16,929 nucleotides of DNA, taken from positions 1 through 16,929 of the forward strand of contig JBBTCJ010000035.1 of assembly GCA_038043285.1 (NCBI GenBank), read 5' to 3'. Each line of letters starts with the position of its first letter. Within the stretch, counting starts at the first letter, position 1. Positions 6,766 to 14,910 of the stretch are shown here, piece by piece. Both the position numbers and the translations under genes were made by a program. Under the pieces are notes generated by a model. It was not told where the DNA came from, searched no databases, and saw only the letters and a program-made list of their open reading frames with translations. The DNA comes from JBBTCJ01 sp038043285. Its GTDB lineage: Bacteria; Planctomycetota; Phycisphaerae; UBA1845.

Positions 6766-7236
6766 ATGAAGTTTTTCACAGGGCAATATGAGCGTGCAAT
6801 CGATGCCAAGAACCGCATCCAGCTTCCATCGCAGTTGCGGACGACCATCGACTCCAAGCGCGACGGTCCCGGGCTGTACGTCACGCTTGGGGAGCACCGT
6901 GGGACGTTATCGATCTTTACGGAACGGGGCTTTGAGGAATTGGCGGCGCGGGTGGAGACCGAGTTTGAGTCGGGCGAAGACGCGTTGCGTTTCGAGCGGC
7001 AGTTTTATGGGTTGGCTTCATACGTCGAGGTGGACAAGCAGGGACGCTTCGTGTTGCCCGACCGATTGGTGAAGAAGGCAGGCCTCAAGGAGGAGGTCTG
7101 CCTGGTCGGGCAAAAGACGCGCATCGACGTTTGGAATCGGGAGGACTTTGAGCGGTCGTTGGCGATTGACTGGGTGGGCGAGGAGTGGCCGAAGTGGCAC
7201 GGGTACCTCCGCCGCCGGCCGGAAAAGCAGTCGTAA
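6766..7236 (+). CDS. mraZ: Transcriptional regulator MraZ
   Basis: MraZ is the DNA-binding regulator that heads dcw clusters and typically represses its own operon; it forms ring-shaped oligomers. The 156-residue product has two AbrB/SpoVT-like half-domains: TGQYERAIDAKNRIQLP (residues 5-21) and YVEVDKQGRFVLP (86-98). The first DxKGR box reads DAKNR, with Asn in place of the usual Gly. The start ATG 6766 gives the usual N-terminus, just before the first half-domain, and CGGAG lies 4 bases upstream. In-frame TTG 6748 and ATG 6751 would add only 5-6 residues and fall at the inverted repeat. Length is close to E. coli MraZ (152 aa). It is the first gene of the cluster; the next core gene, rsmH, is over 500 bases away, unusually far. 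Confidence 0.95.
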   Translation: MKFFTGQYERAIDAKNRIQLPSQLRTTIDSKRDGPGLYVTLGEHRGTLSIFTERGFEELAARVETEFESGEDALRFERQFYGLASYVEVDKQGRFVLPDRLVKKAGLKEEVCLVGQKTRIDVWNREDFERSLAIDWVGEEWPKWHGYLRRRPEKQS

Positions 7237-7502
7237 CAGGGTCAGCTCGCAGCGAGTGGACGACGAGGCGAGAAGGCGTGGTTGTTGTTCGATTCCCGTG
7301 AGCCGACGGAGCGGGGTCAGCAGGGTCTTTCCGTCTGTCGCTTGTGTGGTGATCTGAACGGAGGGCGGCACTGGCGGGAAAGCCGCCCGTGGCACCCATT
7401 GAAGCGGTCAGGCGAGGATGGAAAGGATCTCGAGGCGTAAGGTCAAGCGAAGGGATTCGCTGACTTGTTGCGGGCGGACCGGTGGAGGGAGGTTGTCGGG
7501 CA
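7237..7502 (+). other. Structured spacer after mraZ, candidate RNA element
   Basis: This 266-base stretch has no plausible gene but several inverted repeats in the sense of the operon. They are CTCG/CGAG (7246-7256), GACGGA at 7305-7310 with TCCGTC at 7330-7335, GGGCGGC at 7363-7369 with GCCGCCC at 7382-7388, and a longer stem at 7440-7466 (about 11 bp with one bulged A and a GGGA loop). None is followed by a T-run, so they are not ordinary intrinsic terminators. An untranslated regulatory RNA inside the operon is possible; chance pairing in GC-rich DNA is the alternative. Confidence 0.35.
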
Positions 7503-7757
7503 ATGGAAGGCAGCCGGAAGGGTCTGGTAGGGCGTATCCATCGGCAGTTTCGGCGTGCTGGAATCCGTCGGGGTCAGGGTTGTACGGCGCTGAAGATTGA
7601 TGCGTCGGACCTGGCGGAGTTGAAGGCTCGCCTCGACCGCCTGCGGGCGGAAGGGGATGGATTCGCGCAGGTCGGACTTTCCTCCGACGTCGCGTCGCGT
7701 ATGCTCCGGCGAGAGCGCGTCCGCGTTGGGGGTGTGTGCGTCCCCACGGACGGGTGA
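7503..7757 (+). CDS. Possible small basic protein between mraZ and rsmH
   Basis: I do not recognise this 84-residue product. The N-terminal third is basic (RKGLVGRIHRQFRRAGIRRG), the middle is a predicted amphipathic helix (ASDLAELKARLDRLRAEGDG), and the rest contains LSSDVASRMLRRERVRVG. It has no signal peptide or membrane segment. Support is the strong Shine-Dalgarno: GGAGGGAGG at 7484-7492 lies 10 bases before the ATG. Third-position GC is only moderately high, less convincing than in the flanking genes. It ends 33 bases before the chosen rsmH start, which itself lacks a ribosome binding site, so coupling is conceivable. It could also be spurious. Confidence 0.45.
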   Translation: MEGSRKGLVGRIHRQFRRAGIRRGQGCTALKIDASDLAELKARLDRLRAEGDGFAQVGLSSDVASRMLRRERVRVGGVCVPTDG

Positions 7758-7790
7758 CGGCCCCCCTGTTTTGTCAGCGTCGTGGACGTG

Positions 7791-8747
7791 ATGGATGAGT
7801 TGGACGCATTGCGCGGATTGAAGCCCGCGGCGCCGGAAGGTCACACGCCGGTGATGCCCCGCGAGGTTTGCGAGGCCCTGTCGCTGCGCGCCGGCGAAAC
7901 GGTGATCGACGCCACGGTGGGTCTGGGGGGGCACTCCCGATTGTTTGCCGAGGCGATCGGGGCGTCGGGTCGATTGATCGCTTTCGACCTGGATGCCGAC
8001 AACCTTCGCATCGCGCGGCAGCGACTCGCCGACTCTCCGTGCCGCGTGGACCTTGTGCAATCCAATTTTTCAGACTTGCGCGATGCGCTGGGCGGTCTCG
8101 GAGTGGAACGCGTCGACGCTCTTTTTGCCGACCTCGGGGTCAGCTCGACCCAACTTGATGCGCGCGAACGCGGTTTTTCTTTTCTGTATGAAGGTCCGTT
8201 GGACATGCGCATGGACCCGCACATGCCCTCGACCGCCTCTGATCTGGTGAACCGCCTTGGTGAGAAGGAGCTGGGCGATCTTTTGTTCCACAACGCGCAG
8301 GAGATCGCGGGGCGAAGGATTGCCAAGCGGATCTGCCAGGAGCGCCGCGAGGGGCGGATCACGACGACGCAGCGACTGGCGCGCATCGTGGCCGACGCGG
8401 TCGGAGTGGGCGACCCGCTTTCTCGTCGGTCCAAGACGCATCCGGCGACGCGAACGTTCCTGGCGTTGCGCATCGCAGTCAATGACGAAATGAAGAACCT
8501 CGATGCGCTGTTGGCTTCGATCCCTTGGGTCTTGTCGCCGGGCGGGCGCGTGGGGATGCTTTCGTTCCACAGTGAAGAGGACAAACGGGTGAAGGCGGAC
8601 TTCCGCGCGCGGCAGGTGGAAAAGGTTTATCAGATTCTGACAAAGAAGCCGATGGTAGCGAGCGAGCAGGAGCGGGAATCCAATCCGCGGTCACGAAGCG
8701 CGAAGTTCCGCGCTGCGGTGCGACTGGCGACAGAAACGAGCGGGTGA
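7791..8747 (+). CDS. rsmH: 16S rRNA (cytosine-1402-N4)-methyltransferase RsmH (MraW)
   Basis: RsmH uses S-adenosylmethionine to methylate N4 of C1402 in the decoding centre of 16S rRNA, and sits in most dcw clusters. The 318-residue product shows HTPVMPREV (18-26), the SAM-binding IDATVGLGGHS (39-49), ADLGVSSTQLD (113-123), GPLDMRMD (135-142), KTHPATRTFLALRIAVNDE (215-233), LSFHSEEDK (257-265) and NPRSRSAKFR (298-307), all typical. Length agrees with E. coli RsmH (313 aa). ATG 7791 is chosen by position; GTG 7788 and GTG 7782 are close in-frame alternatives, and none has a Shine-Dalgarno, which suggests coupling to translation upstream or an unusual initiation site. Confidence 0.96.
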   Translation: MDELDALRGLKPAAPEGHTPVMPREVCEALSLRAGETVIDATVGLGGHSRLFAEAIGASGRLIAFDLDADNLRIARQRLADSPCRVDLVQSNFSDLRDALGGLGVERVDALFADLGVSSTQLDARERGFSFLYEGPLDMRMDPHMPSTASDLVNRLGEKELGDLLFHNAQEIAGRRIAKRICQERREGRITTTQRLARIVADAVGVGDPLSRRSKTHPATRTFLALRIAVNDEMKNLDALLASIPWVLSPGGRVGMLSFHSEEDKRVKADFRARQVEKVYQILTKKPMVASEQERESNPRSRSAKFRAAVRLATETSG

Positions 8748-8808
8748 ACACCGGGTGTTGGCGCCGGTTGGGACTCGACGAATGGAACCACACGGAGGTG
8801 CGGGCGGC

Positions 8809-9861
8809 ATGGCGAAGGAGACGAAAGTCGGCCTGGTGGCCGGGTTGGCGTTCATTATTTGCTTCGCAGTGATTCTCGCCAACCGTGGACGCGTCGATCC
8901 GCTCCCGTCGGGCAGTCCGCTGGCTCCGCCGAACCGGAACGGCGGCGCACTGCGAAGCGGTGCGCCTTCGACACCGCGGACGGCGCAGGGGTCGCCCAAG
9001 CCGGCGCCTGGTTTGCCAACGGGAATGGCCGATGGGGCGCGACGGGGCGATGTCGGACCCATCGTTCCATCCCATGGCGGCGAATTGGTGTTCGGGCCAT
9101 CCTCGGACGGGAAGCTCGTCGATCCTTCGCGTAATAATTCGGGATCGCTGACGTTGGCGGACATGACCGAACGGATCCTGGGCACCCGTCCGGGAACGTC
9201 TTCCTTCGACGTGCCGGGCGGCGCCCCTCCAACGGCGACAAGTTTGCACTCGACGGGACCCGCCAACGCACCAAGCTCGGCAGGCGGGCCATATGTCGCT
9301 GAATCCGGATCGATCGATCCGACGAGTGCAGCCCAGTTGCCGGCGAACCCGGCCGGCGGATCGGCTCCGAACTCCTCGGTTGCGCCGGCAACGGCGACGG
9401 AGGCTCGGAGCTACACCGTCGCCGCCGGCGACACGCTTTGGAAGATTGCCGCGACCCAGATGGGAAGCCGATCGAAGAAATCGGTGGATCAGCTCCTGAC
9501 CGCCAACCGTGGAGTTCTGGACAAGCCGGAGTCGTTGAAAGCGGGAATGGTTCTTTCCATCCCGTTGGGAGAGACAAGCCTGCCGGCCCGCGCGGCGTTG
9601 AAGGCGGCGTCAGGGACGGCCGCGGAGCCGGTTGCGGCGTCGAAGAAGGCGGGGCATGGCGCCGGGGGATACCGTTGGTATCAGGTGAAGCCGAACGATC
9701 GTTACGCGAGCATCGCGCGGAGTGAGTTGGGCGACGCGGGGCGCTGGCGCGAACTGTTTGAATTGAACAAGGACCGCTTCCCCGACCCACATCAGATCCG
9801 GGAAGGGGTTCGGATTCGAGTTCCCGGAGCGGGCGGGAAATCGGCGGAAGTACAACGGTGA
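8809..9861 (+). CDS. Membrane-anchored protein with two LysM domains
   Basis: LysM domains bind the N-acetylglucosamine-containing backbone of peptidoglycan. The start is ATG 8809, supported by GGAGGTG at 8794-8800 with an 8-base spacing; upstream starts would precede this site. The 350-residue product has one N-terminal membrane helix (about 6-24), a long Pro/Gly/Ser/Ala-rich linker (25-195) suited to span the periplasm, a clear LysM domain (201-252, YTVAAGDTLWKIA at 202-214) and a second, more divergent one (289-338, with YQVKPNDRYASIA). No catalytic domain is seen, so it is probably a wall-binding structural or recruiting protein. It overlaps the ftsL-like start by 4 bases, so the two should be made together. 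The position between rsmH and ftsL suggests a role in division or septal wall growth; that is inference. Confidence 0.9.
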   Translation: MAKETKVGLVAGLAFIICFAVILANRGRVDPLPSGSPLAPPNRNGGALRSGAPSTPRTAQGSPKPAPGLPTGMADGARRGDVGPIVPSHGGELVFGPSSDGKLVDPSRNNSGSLTLADMTERILGTRPGTSSFDVPGGAPPTATSLHSTGPANAPSSAGGPYVAESGSIDPTSAAQLPANPAGGSAPNSSVAPATATEARSYTVAAGDTLWKIAATQMGSRSKKSVDQLLTANRGVLDKPESLKAGMVLSIPLGETSLPARAALKAASGTAAEPVAASKKAGHGAGGYRWYQVKPNDRYASIARSELGDAGRWRELFELNKDRFPDPHQIREGVRIRVPGAGGKSAEVQR

Positions 9862-10151
9862 TCGGGTTGAGGGCGTGCATGGTGCTCGGCGCGCTGGCGG
9901 CGATCGGGCTGATGGTCGTCCACCTCCGCGTGGAGCAGGCACGGTGCGCGGCACGGATCATGGCCATTGAGGGTGAGTGGTTGTCGGCGCGGCGCGAGCT
10001 TTGGGCGCTGCAAGCCCGCCATGCTCGGCTTCGCGCACCGGAACGAATTTTCGGTCACGCCACACAGCTTGGGGCGGGCCTGGCGCCGCCAGGCCAACCT
10101 GACTCGACGAACTCCCAAGAGCACCTGGCCCTGAAGAAACGAAGCGAGTAG
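9858..10151 (+). CDS. ftsL: FtsL-like cell division protein
   Basis: FtsL is a bitopic divisome protein that, with FtsB and FtsQ, activates FtsW and FtsI. The 97-residue product has the expected build: short N-terminus, one membrane helix (about 5-22), a coiled-coil segment (25-58) and RAPERIFGHATQLGAGLAPP (59-78), which resembles the motif after the FtsL coiled coil. FtsL sequences are poorly conserved, so the call leans on length, topology and position directly before ftsI. The GTG start shares a GTGA overlap with the LysM gene stop, with CGGAAG at 9845-9850 seven bases upstream. The C-terminal tail is short and polar. An FtsB-type (DivIC) protein is the alternative. Confidence 0.75.
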   Translation: MIGLRACMVLGALAAIGLMVVHLRVEQARCAARIMAIEGEWLSARRELWALQARHARLRAPERIFGHATQLGAGLAPPGQPDSTNSQEHLALKKRSE

Positions 10152-10157
10152 CCGACG

Positions 10158-11909
10158 ATGGTTGGCGGCGAGGTCTGGGGTTCGAACTTCCGCCCGAAAA
10201 CCGGCGTGGCTCTGTTGGTCGCGGTGATGGCCGCGCTGCTGGGCATCGCCGGGCAGCTCATTCACGTCCAGAAGATTGATGGTCCCCGGCTGATTGCCCA
10301 TGCGGAGCGCCAGCGGGCGTCCGAGACGGTGCTCCCGGCGCGGCGGGGCATGATTCTTGACGCGCGGGGTCGGGTCGCGGCGTCCAGCGAGTCGTCGCCC
10401 GACGTATTTGTCGATCCGGGGAAGATCGACGACCTCGAAGCGTTGACGCAGCAGCTTGCTCCACGCCTGAACACCTCGCCGCAACGGCTGGCCGCGCGCA
10501 TCAGCGGCCGCGCGGACTCGCGCTACGTGGTGGTGGCGACGGAAGTCGACGAGGTGACAGCGGACGCCATTGGCACGCTGAAGCTTCGCGGCGTCGGGTT
10601 GTCGGAGCGGACGACCAGGGCGTATCCGCTCGGCGTGTCGCTGGGGCACCTGGTGGGCTACGTCGGGCGCGACGGCGTGGGCCTGGAAGGGATCGAACTG
10701 GGATTCAACGCCCATCTGCGGGGCAAAGACGGGATGCGGGGGTTGGTGAGGGACGCGCGGCGGCGGGCGCTTCGTCCTGCCGAATCGGGATTCGTTCCGC
10801 CGACCGACGGCGGTCACGTGGTGTTGACCATCGATGCCGAGTTGCAGCGGATCCTGGAGCGGGCGTTGGCGGAGCACGCTGGTCCCGTCCGAGCGGAGAG
10901 CGCCGTGGGGATCGTCATGTCGCCTCGGAGCGGGGACGTGCTGGCAATGGCCTGCTGGCCGCCCTTCGACCCGTCGGAAGCGTCGACCACGCCGGCGCAG
11001 CGGCGGCGAAACCGGGCGATCACCGACCCGGTGGAGCCGGGCAGCACGTTCAAACCGGTCATTGCGTGCGGGGCGCTGCAGGGGAAGTTCGTTTCGCCGA
11101 CGGAGTCGATCTTCTGCCACAACGGGTCGCACCGATTCGGATCGCGGGAGATCACGGACACGAAGCCGCACGGAAGCCTGGACTTGAAGGGCATCATCGC
11201 CAAGAGCAGCAACATCGGCATGGGGCTGATCGCGGCGAGGATGGGGAACCCGGCGTTGTACGACATCGTGACGCGATTCGGCTTCGGATCGGCGACCGGG
11301 ATTGAGCTTCCGGGGGAGAGCGGGGGGGTGGTGCGCCCGTTGCGCAAGTGGGGAAGTATGTCCACGCAGTCGGTGGCGATGGGGTACGAAATCAACGTGA
11401 CGCCGCTGCAACTGGCGACGGCGTTTTGCACCATGGTCAACGACGGGGTGATGCTTCGGCCGCGGATCGTCAAGCAGCTTCTGTCGGCGGACGGGAGCGT
11501 GGTGGAAGACTCGCTTGCGCCGCAGACGGAGCGGCGGGTCATACCGGCGGACGTGGCCCGGTACATGCGCGACGAGTTGTTGACCGCGGTGGTGGAGGAG
11601 GGCGGGGGGGCGAAGGCGAGGTCCGAGCGATATCGCGTGCTGGGCAAGACGGGTACCGCGAAGCTGCTGGCGAAGAACCACCGAACGTACGAGGACGGCG
11701 CCTATCTTTCGACGTTCGTCGGCTCTGCGCCGGTGAGTCATCCGGAACTTGTGGTGCTGGTGATGATTCGCCGGCCTGATCCGAAGATCGCGTACTACGG
11801 CGGGCAGGTGGCCGCCCCGGCGGTACGCGACGTGTTCGACGATGCCTTGTCGTATCTCGGCGTGCCGCCGGATCAAACCGGGGAGCGGGTCGCCGAGGCG
11901 AAGCCGTAG
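10158..11909 (+). CDS. ftsI: Septal penicillin-binding protein FtsI (class B transpeptidase, PBP3)
   Basis: FtsI crosslinks new peptidoglycan at the division site by DD-transpeptidation and works with FtsW. The 583-residue product has an N-terminal membrane helix (about 15-36), a PBP dimerisation/pedestal region (55-210; LPARRGMILDARGRVAA at 59-75 is typical) and a transpeptidase domain. Its active-site motifs are STFK (nucleophile Ser296, Lys299), SSN (350-352) and KTG (497-499). LEGIELGFNAHLRG (176-189) is also characteristic. There is no PASTA domain and no transglycosylase domain, so it is FtsI-like rather than SpoVD-like or class A. Length matches E. coli PBP3 (588 aa). It starts 6 bases after the ftsL-like stop. 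A role in elongation (PBP2) is less likely because of its place before murE. Confidence 0.95.
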   Translation: MVGGEVWGSNFRPKTGVALLVAVMAALLGIAGQLIHVQKIDGPRLIAHAERQRASETVLPARRGMILDARGRVAASSESSPDVFVDPGKIDDLEALTQQLAPRLNTSPQRLAARISGRADSRYVVVATEVDEVTADAIGTLKLRGVGLSERTTRAYPLGVSLGHLVGYVGRDGVGLEGIELGFNAHLRGKDGMRGLVRDARRRALRPAESGFVPPTDGGHVVLTIDAELQRILERALAEHAGPVRAESAVGIVMSPRSGDVLAMACWPPFDPSEASTTPAQRRRNRAITDPVEPGSTFKPVIACGALQGKFVSPTESIFCHNGSHRFGSREITDTKPHGSLDLKGIIAKSSNIGMGLIAARMGNPALYDIVTRFGFGSATGIELPGESGGVVRPLRKWGSMSTQSVAMGYEINVTPLQLATAFCTMVNDGVMLRPRIVKQLLSADGSVVEDSLAPQTERRVIPADVARYMRDELLTAVVEEGGGAKARSERYRVLGKTGTAKLLAKNHRTYEDGAYLSTFVGSAPVSHPELVVLVMIRRPDPKIAYYGGQVAAPAVRDVFDDALSYLGVPPDQTGERVAEAKP

Positions 11910-11947
11910 CCGAGCGGGTGGTTCCTTTCTAGAATGTCGCCGCAAGG

Positions 11948-13507
11948 ATGGAGACGACCGGATCAGGACGACCATCTCGAATGCGGCGGACGCGACGTCT
12001 GCGCGAGTTGTTGCAATGCGCGGGCGTCGTCCCCCTGTCTTGCGCCACGCCGCCGGAACTGATCATCGACGACCTGGTGGACGACTCGCGGGCGGTCACG
12101 CGGGGTAGCTGCTTTGTCGCCGTCCGCGGCACCGGGGCGGACGGTCATGGCTTCGTGCGGCAGGCGGTCGAGCACGGGGCCGCGGCGGTGGTCGTCGAGA
12201 GCGATATCGACGCGGAGGCGCTCGGTGCGGCGTTCGTGGTCCGGGTGGGCGACAGTCGGGCAGCGCTGGCGCGGTTGGCGGCGACGTGGTTTGGGATCAA
12301 CGAGACCGACGAAAGGCCCTTGCGGCTGATTGGGGTGACGGGAACCAACGGCAAAACGACCATCACGTGGATGATCCGTTCGATTCTCCAGGCGGCGGGG
12401 GTTCCGACGGCGTTGTTGGGGACGATTGAATACGACCTCGTCGGCGCGCGGCGGGGCGCGCCGCTGACCACCCCGGGTTCGCTGGAACTGTGCCGGATGC
12501 TTTCGGAGGCGCGGCATGGCGGGGCGGAGTACGCGGCCTTGGAGGTCTCGTCGCACGCCCTGGATCAGCGTCGCTGCGACGGATTGACGTTCGCCGCGGG
12601 GGTGTTTACCAACCTGACCGGTGATCATCTCGACTATCATGGTTCGATGGATGCTTATTTTTCGGCGAAACGTCGATTGTTTGAGGGTTTGGGGGGCCAC
12701 GCGGCCGCCATCGTGAACGCCGACGACGCGTACGGAGATCGGGCTGCGGAGCGGCTGGAAGCGACGGTGACGCGCTATGGCATCGACTCGCGGGATGCCG
12801 ACGTGCGAGCCAAAGCGGTGGCCGTCGATCGGACGGGCACGCGGTTCGTCTTGCAGGCTCGGACGTTTGAGTCGCCGGTGTCGATGGCGCTGGTGGGGCG
12901 GCACAACGTGCTCAACGCGCTGGCGGCGGCGGCGACGACCGAGGCGCTGGGGATTCGGGCGGGCGCGATCCGCGCCGGCTTGGAGCGGATGGACGGCGTG
13001 CCCGGTCGCTTGCAGCGGGTGGAGTCCGCGTGGTGTCGATTCTCGGTGCTGGTGGACTACGCGCACACGGACGACGCCTTGCGAAACGTTTTGCGGGCGG
13101 TGAGGCCGCTGACCTCGGGTCGGGTGATCTGCGTGTTCGGTTGCGGGGGCGATCGGGATCGAACCAAGCGCCCGCGGATGGCCCGGGTGGTCGGGGAGAT
13201 GGCGGACGCGGCGTTCGTGACCAGCGACAATCCGCGGACCGAGGAACCGATGCGGATTATCCAGGAGATCCTGGCCGGTTTCGATTCGTCGTCGGGGTGT
13301 CGGGTGGAGGTGGAGGCGGACCGGCGTGCGGCGATTCGGGAGGCGATTCATTCGGCCCGACCGGGCGATACGGTGCTGATCGCGGGGAAGGGGCACGAGA
13401 CGTACCAGCTCGTCGGCGGGAAGGTGCTTGAGTTTGACGACGCGGAGGTAGCCCGCGAAGCGCTCGCGGACATGGAGGTGACGCGCATGGTGGAGGGAGC
13501 CGCATGA
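11948..13507 (+). CDS. murE: UDP-MurNAc-tripeptide ligase MurE (meso-diaminopimelate type)
   Basis: MurE adds the third amino acid to UDP-MurNAc-L-Ala-D-Glu in the cytosol. The 519-residue product has the three Mur ligase domains: P-loop GVTGTNGKTT (129-138), SSHALDQ (201-207), the region around Lys241 where the carbamylated Lys of the family lies, VDYAHTDDAL (369-378), and DNPRTEEP (427-434). The DNPR motif marks enzymes that take meso-diaminopimelate rather than lysine, which predicts the peptidoglycan type of this organism. GKGHE (480-484) is also typical. ATG 11948 is the longest sensible start; an in-frame ATG 11981 is possible, and neither has a well-spaced Shine-Dalgarno. The end overlaps murF by ATGA. 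Confidence 0.96.
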   Translation: METTGSGRPSRMRRTRRLRELLQCAGVVPLSCATPPELIIDDLVDDSRAVTRGSCFVAVRGTGADGHGFVRQAVEHGAAAVVVESDIDAEALGAAFVVRVGDSRAALARLAATWFGINETDERPLRLIGVTGTNGKTTITWMIRSILQAAGVPTALLGTIEYDLVGARRGAPLTTPGSLELCRMLSEARHGGAEYAALEVSSHALDQRRCDGLTFAAGVFTNLTGDHLDYHGSMDAYFSAKRRLFEGLGGHAAAIVNADDAYGDRAAERLEATVTRYGIDSRDADVRAKAVAVDRTGTRFVLQARTFESPVSMALVGRHNVLNALAAAATTEALGIRAGAIRAGLERMDGVPGRLQRVESAWCRFSVLVDYAHTDDALRNVLRAVRPLTSGRVICVFGCGGDRDRTKRPRMARVVGEMADAAFVTSDNPRTEEPMRIIQEILAGFDSSSGCRVEVEADRRAAIREAIHSARPGDTVLIAGKGHETYQLVGGKVLEFDDAEVAREALADMEVTRMVEGAA

Positions 13508-14910
13508 TTCCGATGACGCTGAGCAGGATTGCCGACGCGGTCGGAGGCAAGATCATTGCCCGCGACTGGTCGCTGGCGAAACAGACGAAAGTTTTGCGGG
13601 TGAGCACGGATTCGCGCGACGTTCGCCGCGGGGATGTTTTCGTGGCCATTCGCGGTCCGTGTTTCGACGGACACTCGTTCCTGGACGAGGCGGTCGCCAA
13701 GGGGGCGGTGGCGTGTCTTGTGGAAGAAGGCGGAGCGGCGGATGTCAACGGGCCGGTGGTCCTGATTGACGATTCAATCGCCGCGCTGGGACGTCTGGCG
13801 ACTTACTACCGCCGGGACGTGCTGCCGGTCAGTGTGACGGTTGTCGGCGTCACCGGCAGCAACGGCAAGACCACGACCAAGACGATGATCGACCATGTAC
13901 TCGGGGTGGCGCTGAATGGGAAGGCGTCGCCGAAGAGCTTCAACAATCACATCGGAGTGCCGCTGACGATCCTGTCGGCCGACGCGAACGACGAGTATCT
14001 GGTCGTAGAGATTGGCACGAACAATCCCGGTGAAATCGCCGCCCTGGCGACGATGGCCTCGCCGAACGTCGGGGTGATTACGTCGGTGGGGGAGGCCCAT
14101 CTGGAAGGCCTGGGAGACTTGCGCTCGGTGGCCGCGGAGAAGGCGTCCTTGTTGGCTCAGATTCGTCCGATGGGGCTGGCGGTGGTGAACATCGACCGCC
14201 CCGAGATTCGACCGTACGTCGCGCAGCTCCCGCAAGTGCGGCTGGTCACGGTCGGGACCACGAGGGCGGCGAGGTTGCACGTGGATAAGGCCTGTTCGTC
14301 GCTGACGTCGACGACGTTCGAGCTGGAGGGGCGCTACACGGTCGAATTGCCCATGCCGGGAGCGCACCATGCGACGAACGCGGCGGCCACGTTCGCCGTC
14401 GCCCGTTGGTTCGGCGTGGCCACCGAGGAGATCATCGCCCGGCTGCGGACCTTCGTGCCGCCCGAGGGGCGGACGCGGCGTCTGGACGCCGCGGGCGTGA
14501 CCATCATTGACGACGCCTACAACGCGAATCCGTCGAGCGTGCTGGCAGCGGTGGAAGCGCTTCGGTCGGCCAAGGCGGAGCGGCGCATCTTCGTGCTGGG
14601 TGACATGTTGGAGTTGGGGAAGGAACGGGCGGCGGCGCACGAGCGGACGGTGGCGGCGATCCTGTCGTCGGGGATCGAGGTGCTGGTGGCGGTCGGTCCG
14701 AACACCTGTGCCGCGGTCAAGGTCGCCGCGTCAGCGTCGGCGGGGGTTGAGCTGTATGCCTGCGACGAGGCCGGTGACACCATCGAAACGCTGGAGCGGT
14801 TGATGCAGCCGGGCGACGCGATCTGGATCAAGGCGTCGCGGGCAATGCAATTGGATACGGTGGTCCGGGCGTTGGCGCAACGCGCGATGCCGACGGCGGC
14901 GGTGGCCTGA
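13504..14910 (+). CDS. murF: UDP-MurNAc-tripeptide--D-alanyl-D-alanine ligase MurF
   Basis: MurF attaches D-Ala-D-Ala to UDP-MurNAc-tripeptide, completing the cytosolic peptidoglycan precursor. Motifs in the 468-residue product are the N-terminal STDSRDVRRGDVFVAIRG (34-51), the P-loop GVTGSNGKTTTK (115-126), FNNHIGVPLTIL (146-157), EIGTNNPGEI (169-178), DDAYNANPSS (336-345) and the C-terminal IKASRAMQLDTVV (442-454). Length is close to E. coli MurF (452 aa). ATG 13504 overlaps the murE stop by 4 bases, with GGAGGGAG just upstream inside murE, so translation is probably coupled. Its product is the substrate for MraY, encoded next. Confidence 0.97.
   Translation: MIPMTLSRIADAVGGKIIARDWSLAKQTKVLRVSTDSRDVRRGDVFVAIRGPCFDGHSFLDEAVAKGAVACLVEEGGAADVNGPVVLIDDSIAALGRLATYYRRDVLPVSVTVVGVTGSNGKTTTKTMIDHVLGVALNGKASPKSFNNHIGVPLTILSADANDEYLVVEIGTNNPGEIAALATMASPNVGVITSVGEAHLEGLGDLRSVAAEKASLLAQIRPMGLAVVNIDRPEIRPYVAQLPQVRLVTVGTTRAARLHVDKACSSLTSTTFELEGRYTVELPMPGAHHATNAAATFAVARWFGVATEEIIARLRTFVPPEGRTRRLDAAGVTIIDDAYNANPSSVLAAVEALRSAKAERRIFVLGDMLELGKERAAAHERTVAAILSSGIEVLVAVGPNTCAAVKVAASASAGVELYACDEAGDTIETLERLMQPGDAIWIKASRAMQLDTVVRALAQRAMPTAAVA

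Noticed and set aside
7287..7297. GTTCGATTCCC, like a tRNA T-loop
   Set aside because: The flanking bases do not form a T-stem, and no acceptor, anticodon or D-arm can be built around it; tmRNA features are absent too.
7287..7420. Partial likeness to a cobalamin riboswitch (CACTG, CGGGAA and GTCAGG pieces)
   Set aside because: The pieces lack the full conserved B12 box and core order, and the flanking genes have no link to cobalamin.
9792..11975. 727-aa minus-strand open frame opposite the LysM, ftsL-like and ftsI genes
   Set aside because: Although very long, it is Arg/Pro/His-rich, has no domain, and runs antisense to three genes with clear motifs and coupled starts. Stop codons are simply rare in this frame.
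11963..13396. 477-aa minus-strand open frame opposite murE
   Set aside because: Arg/His/Pro-rich antisense shadow of a MurE with all family motifs.
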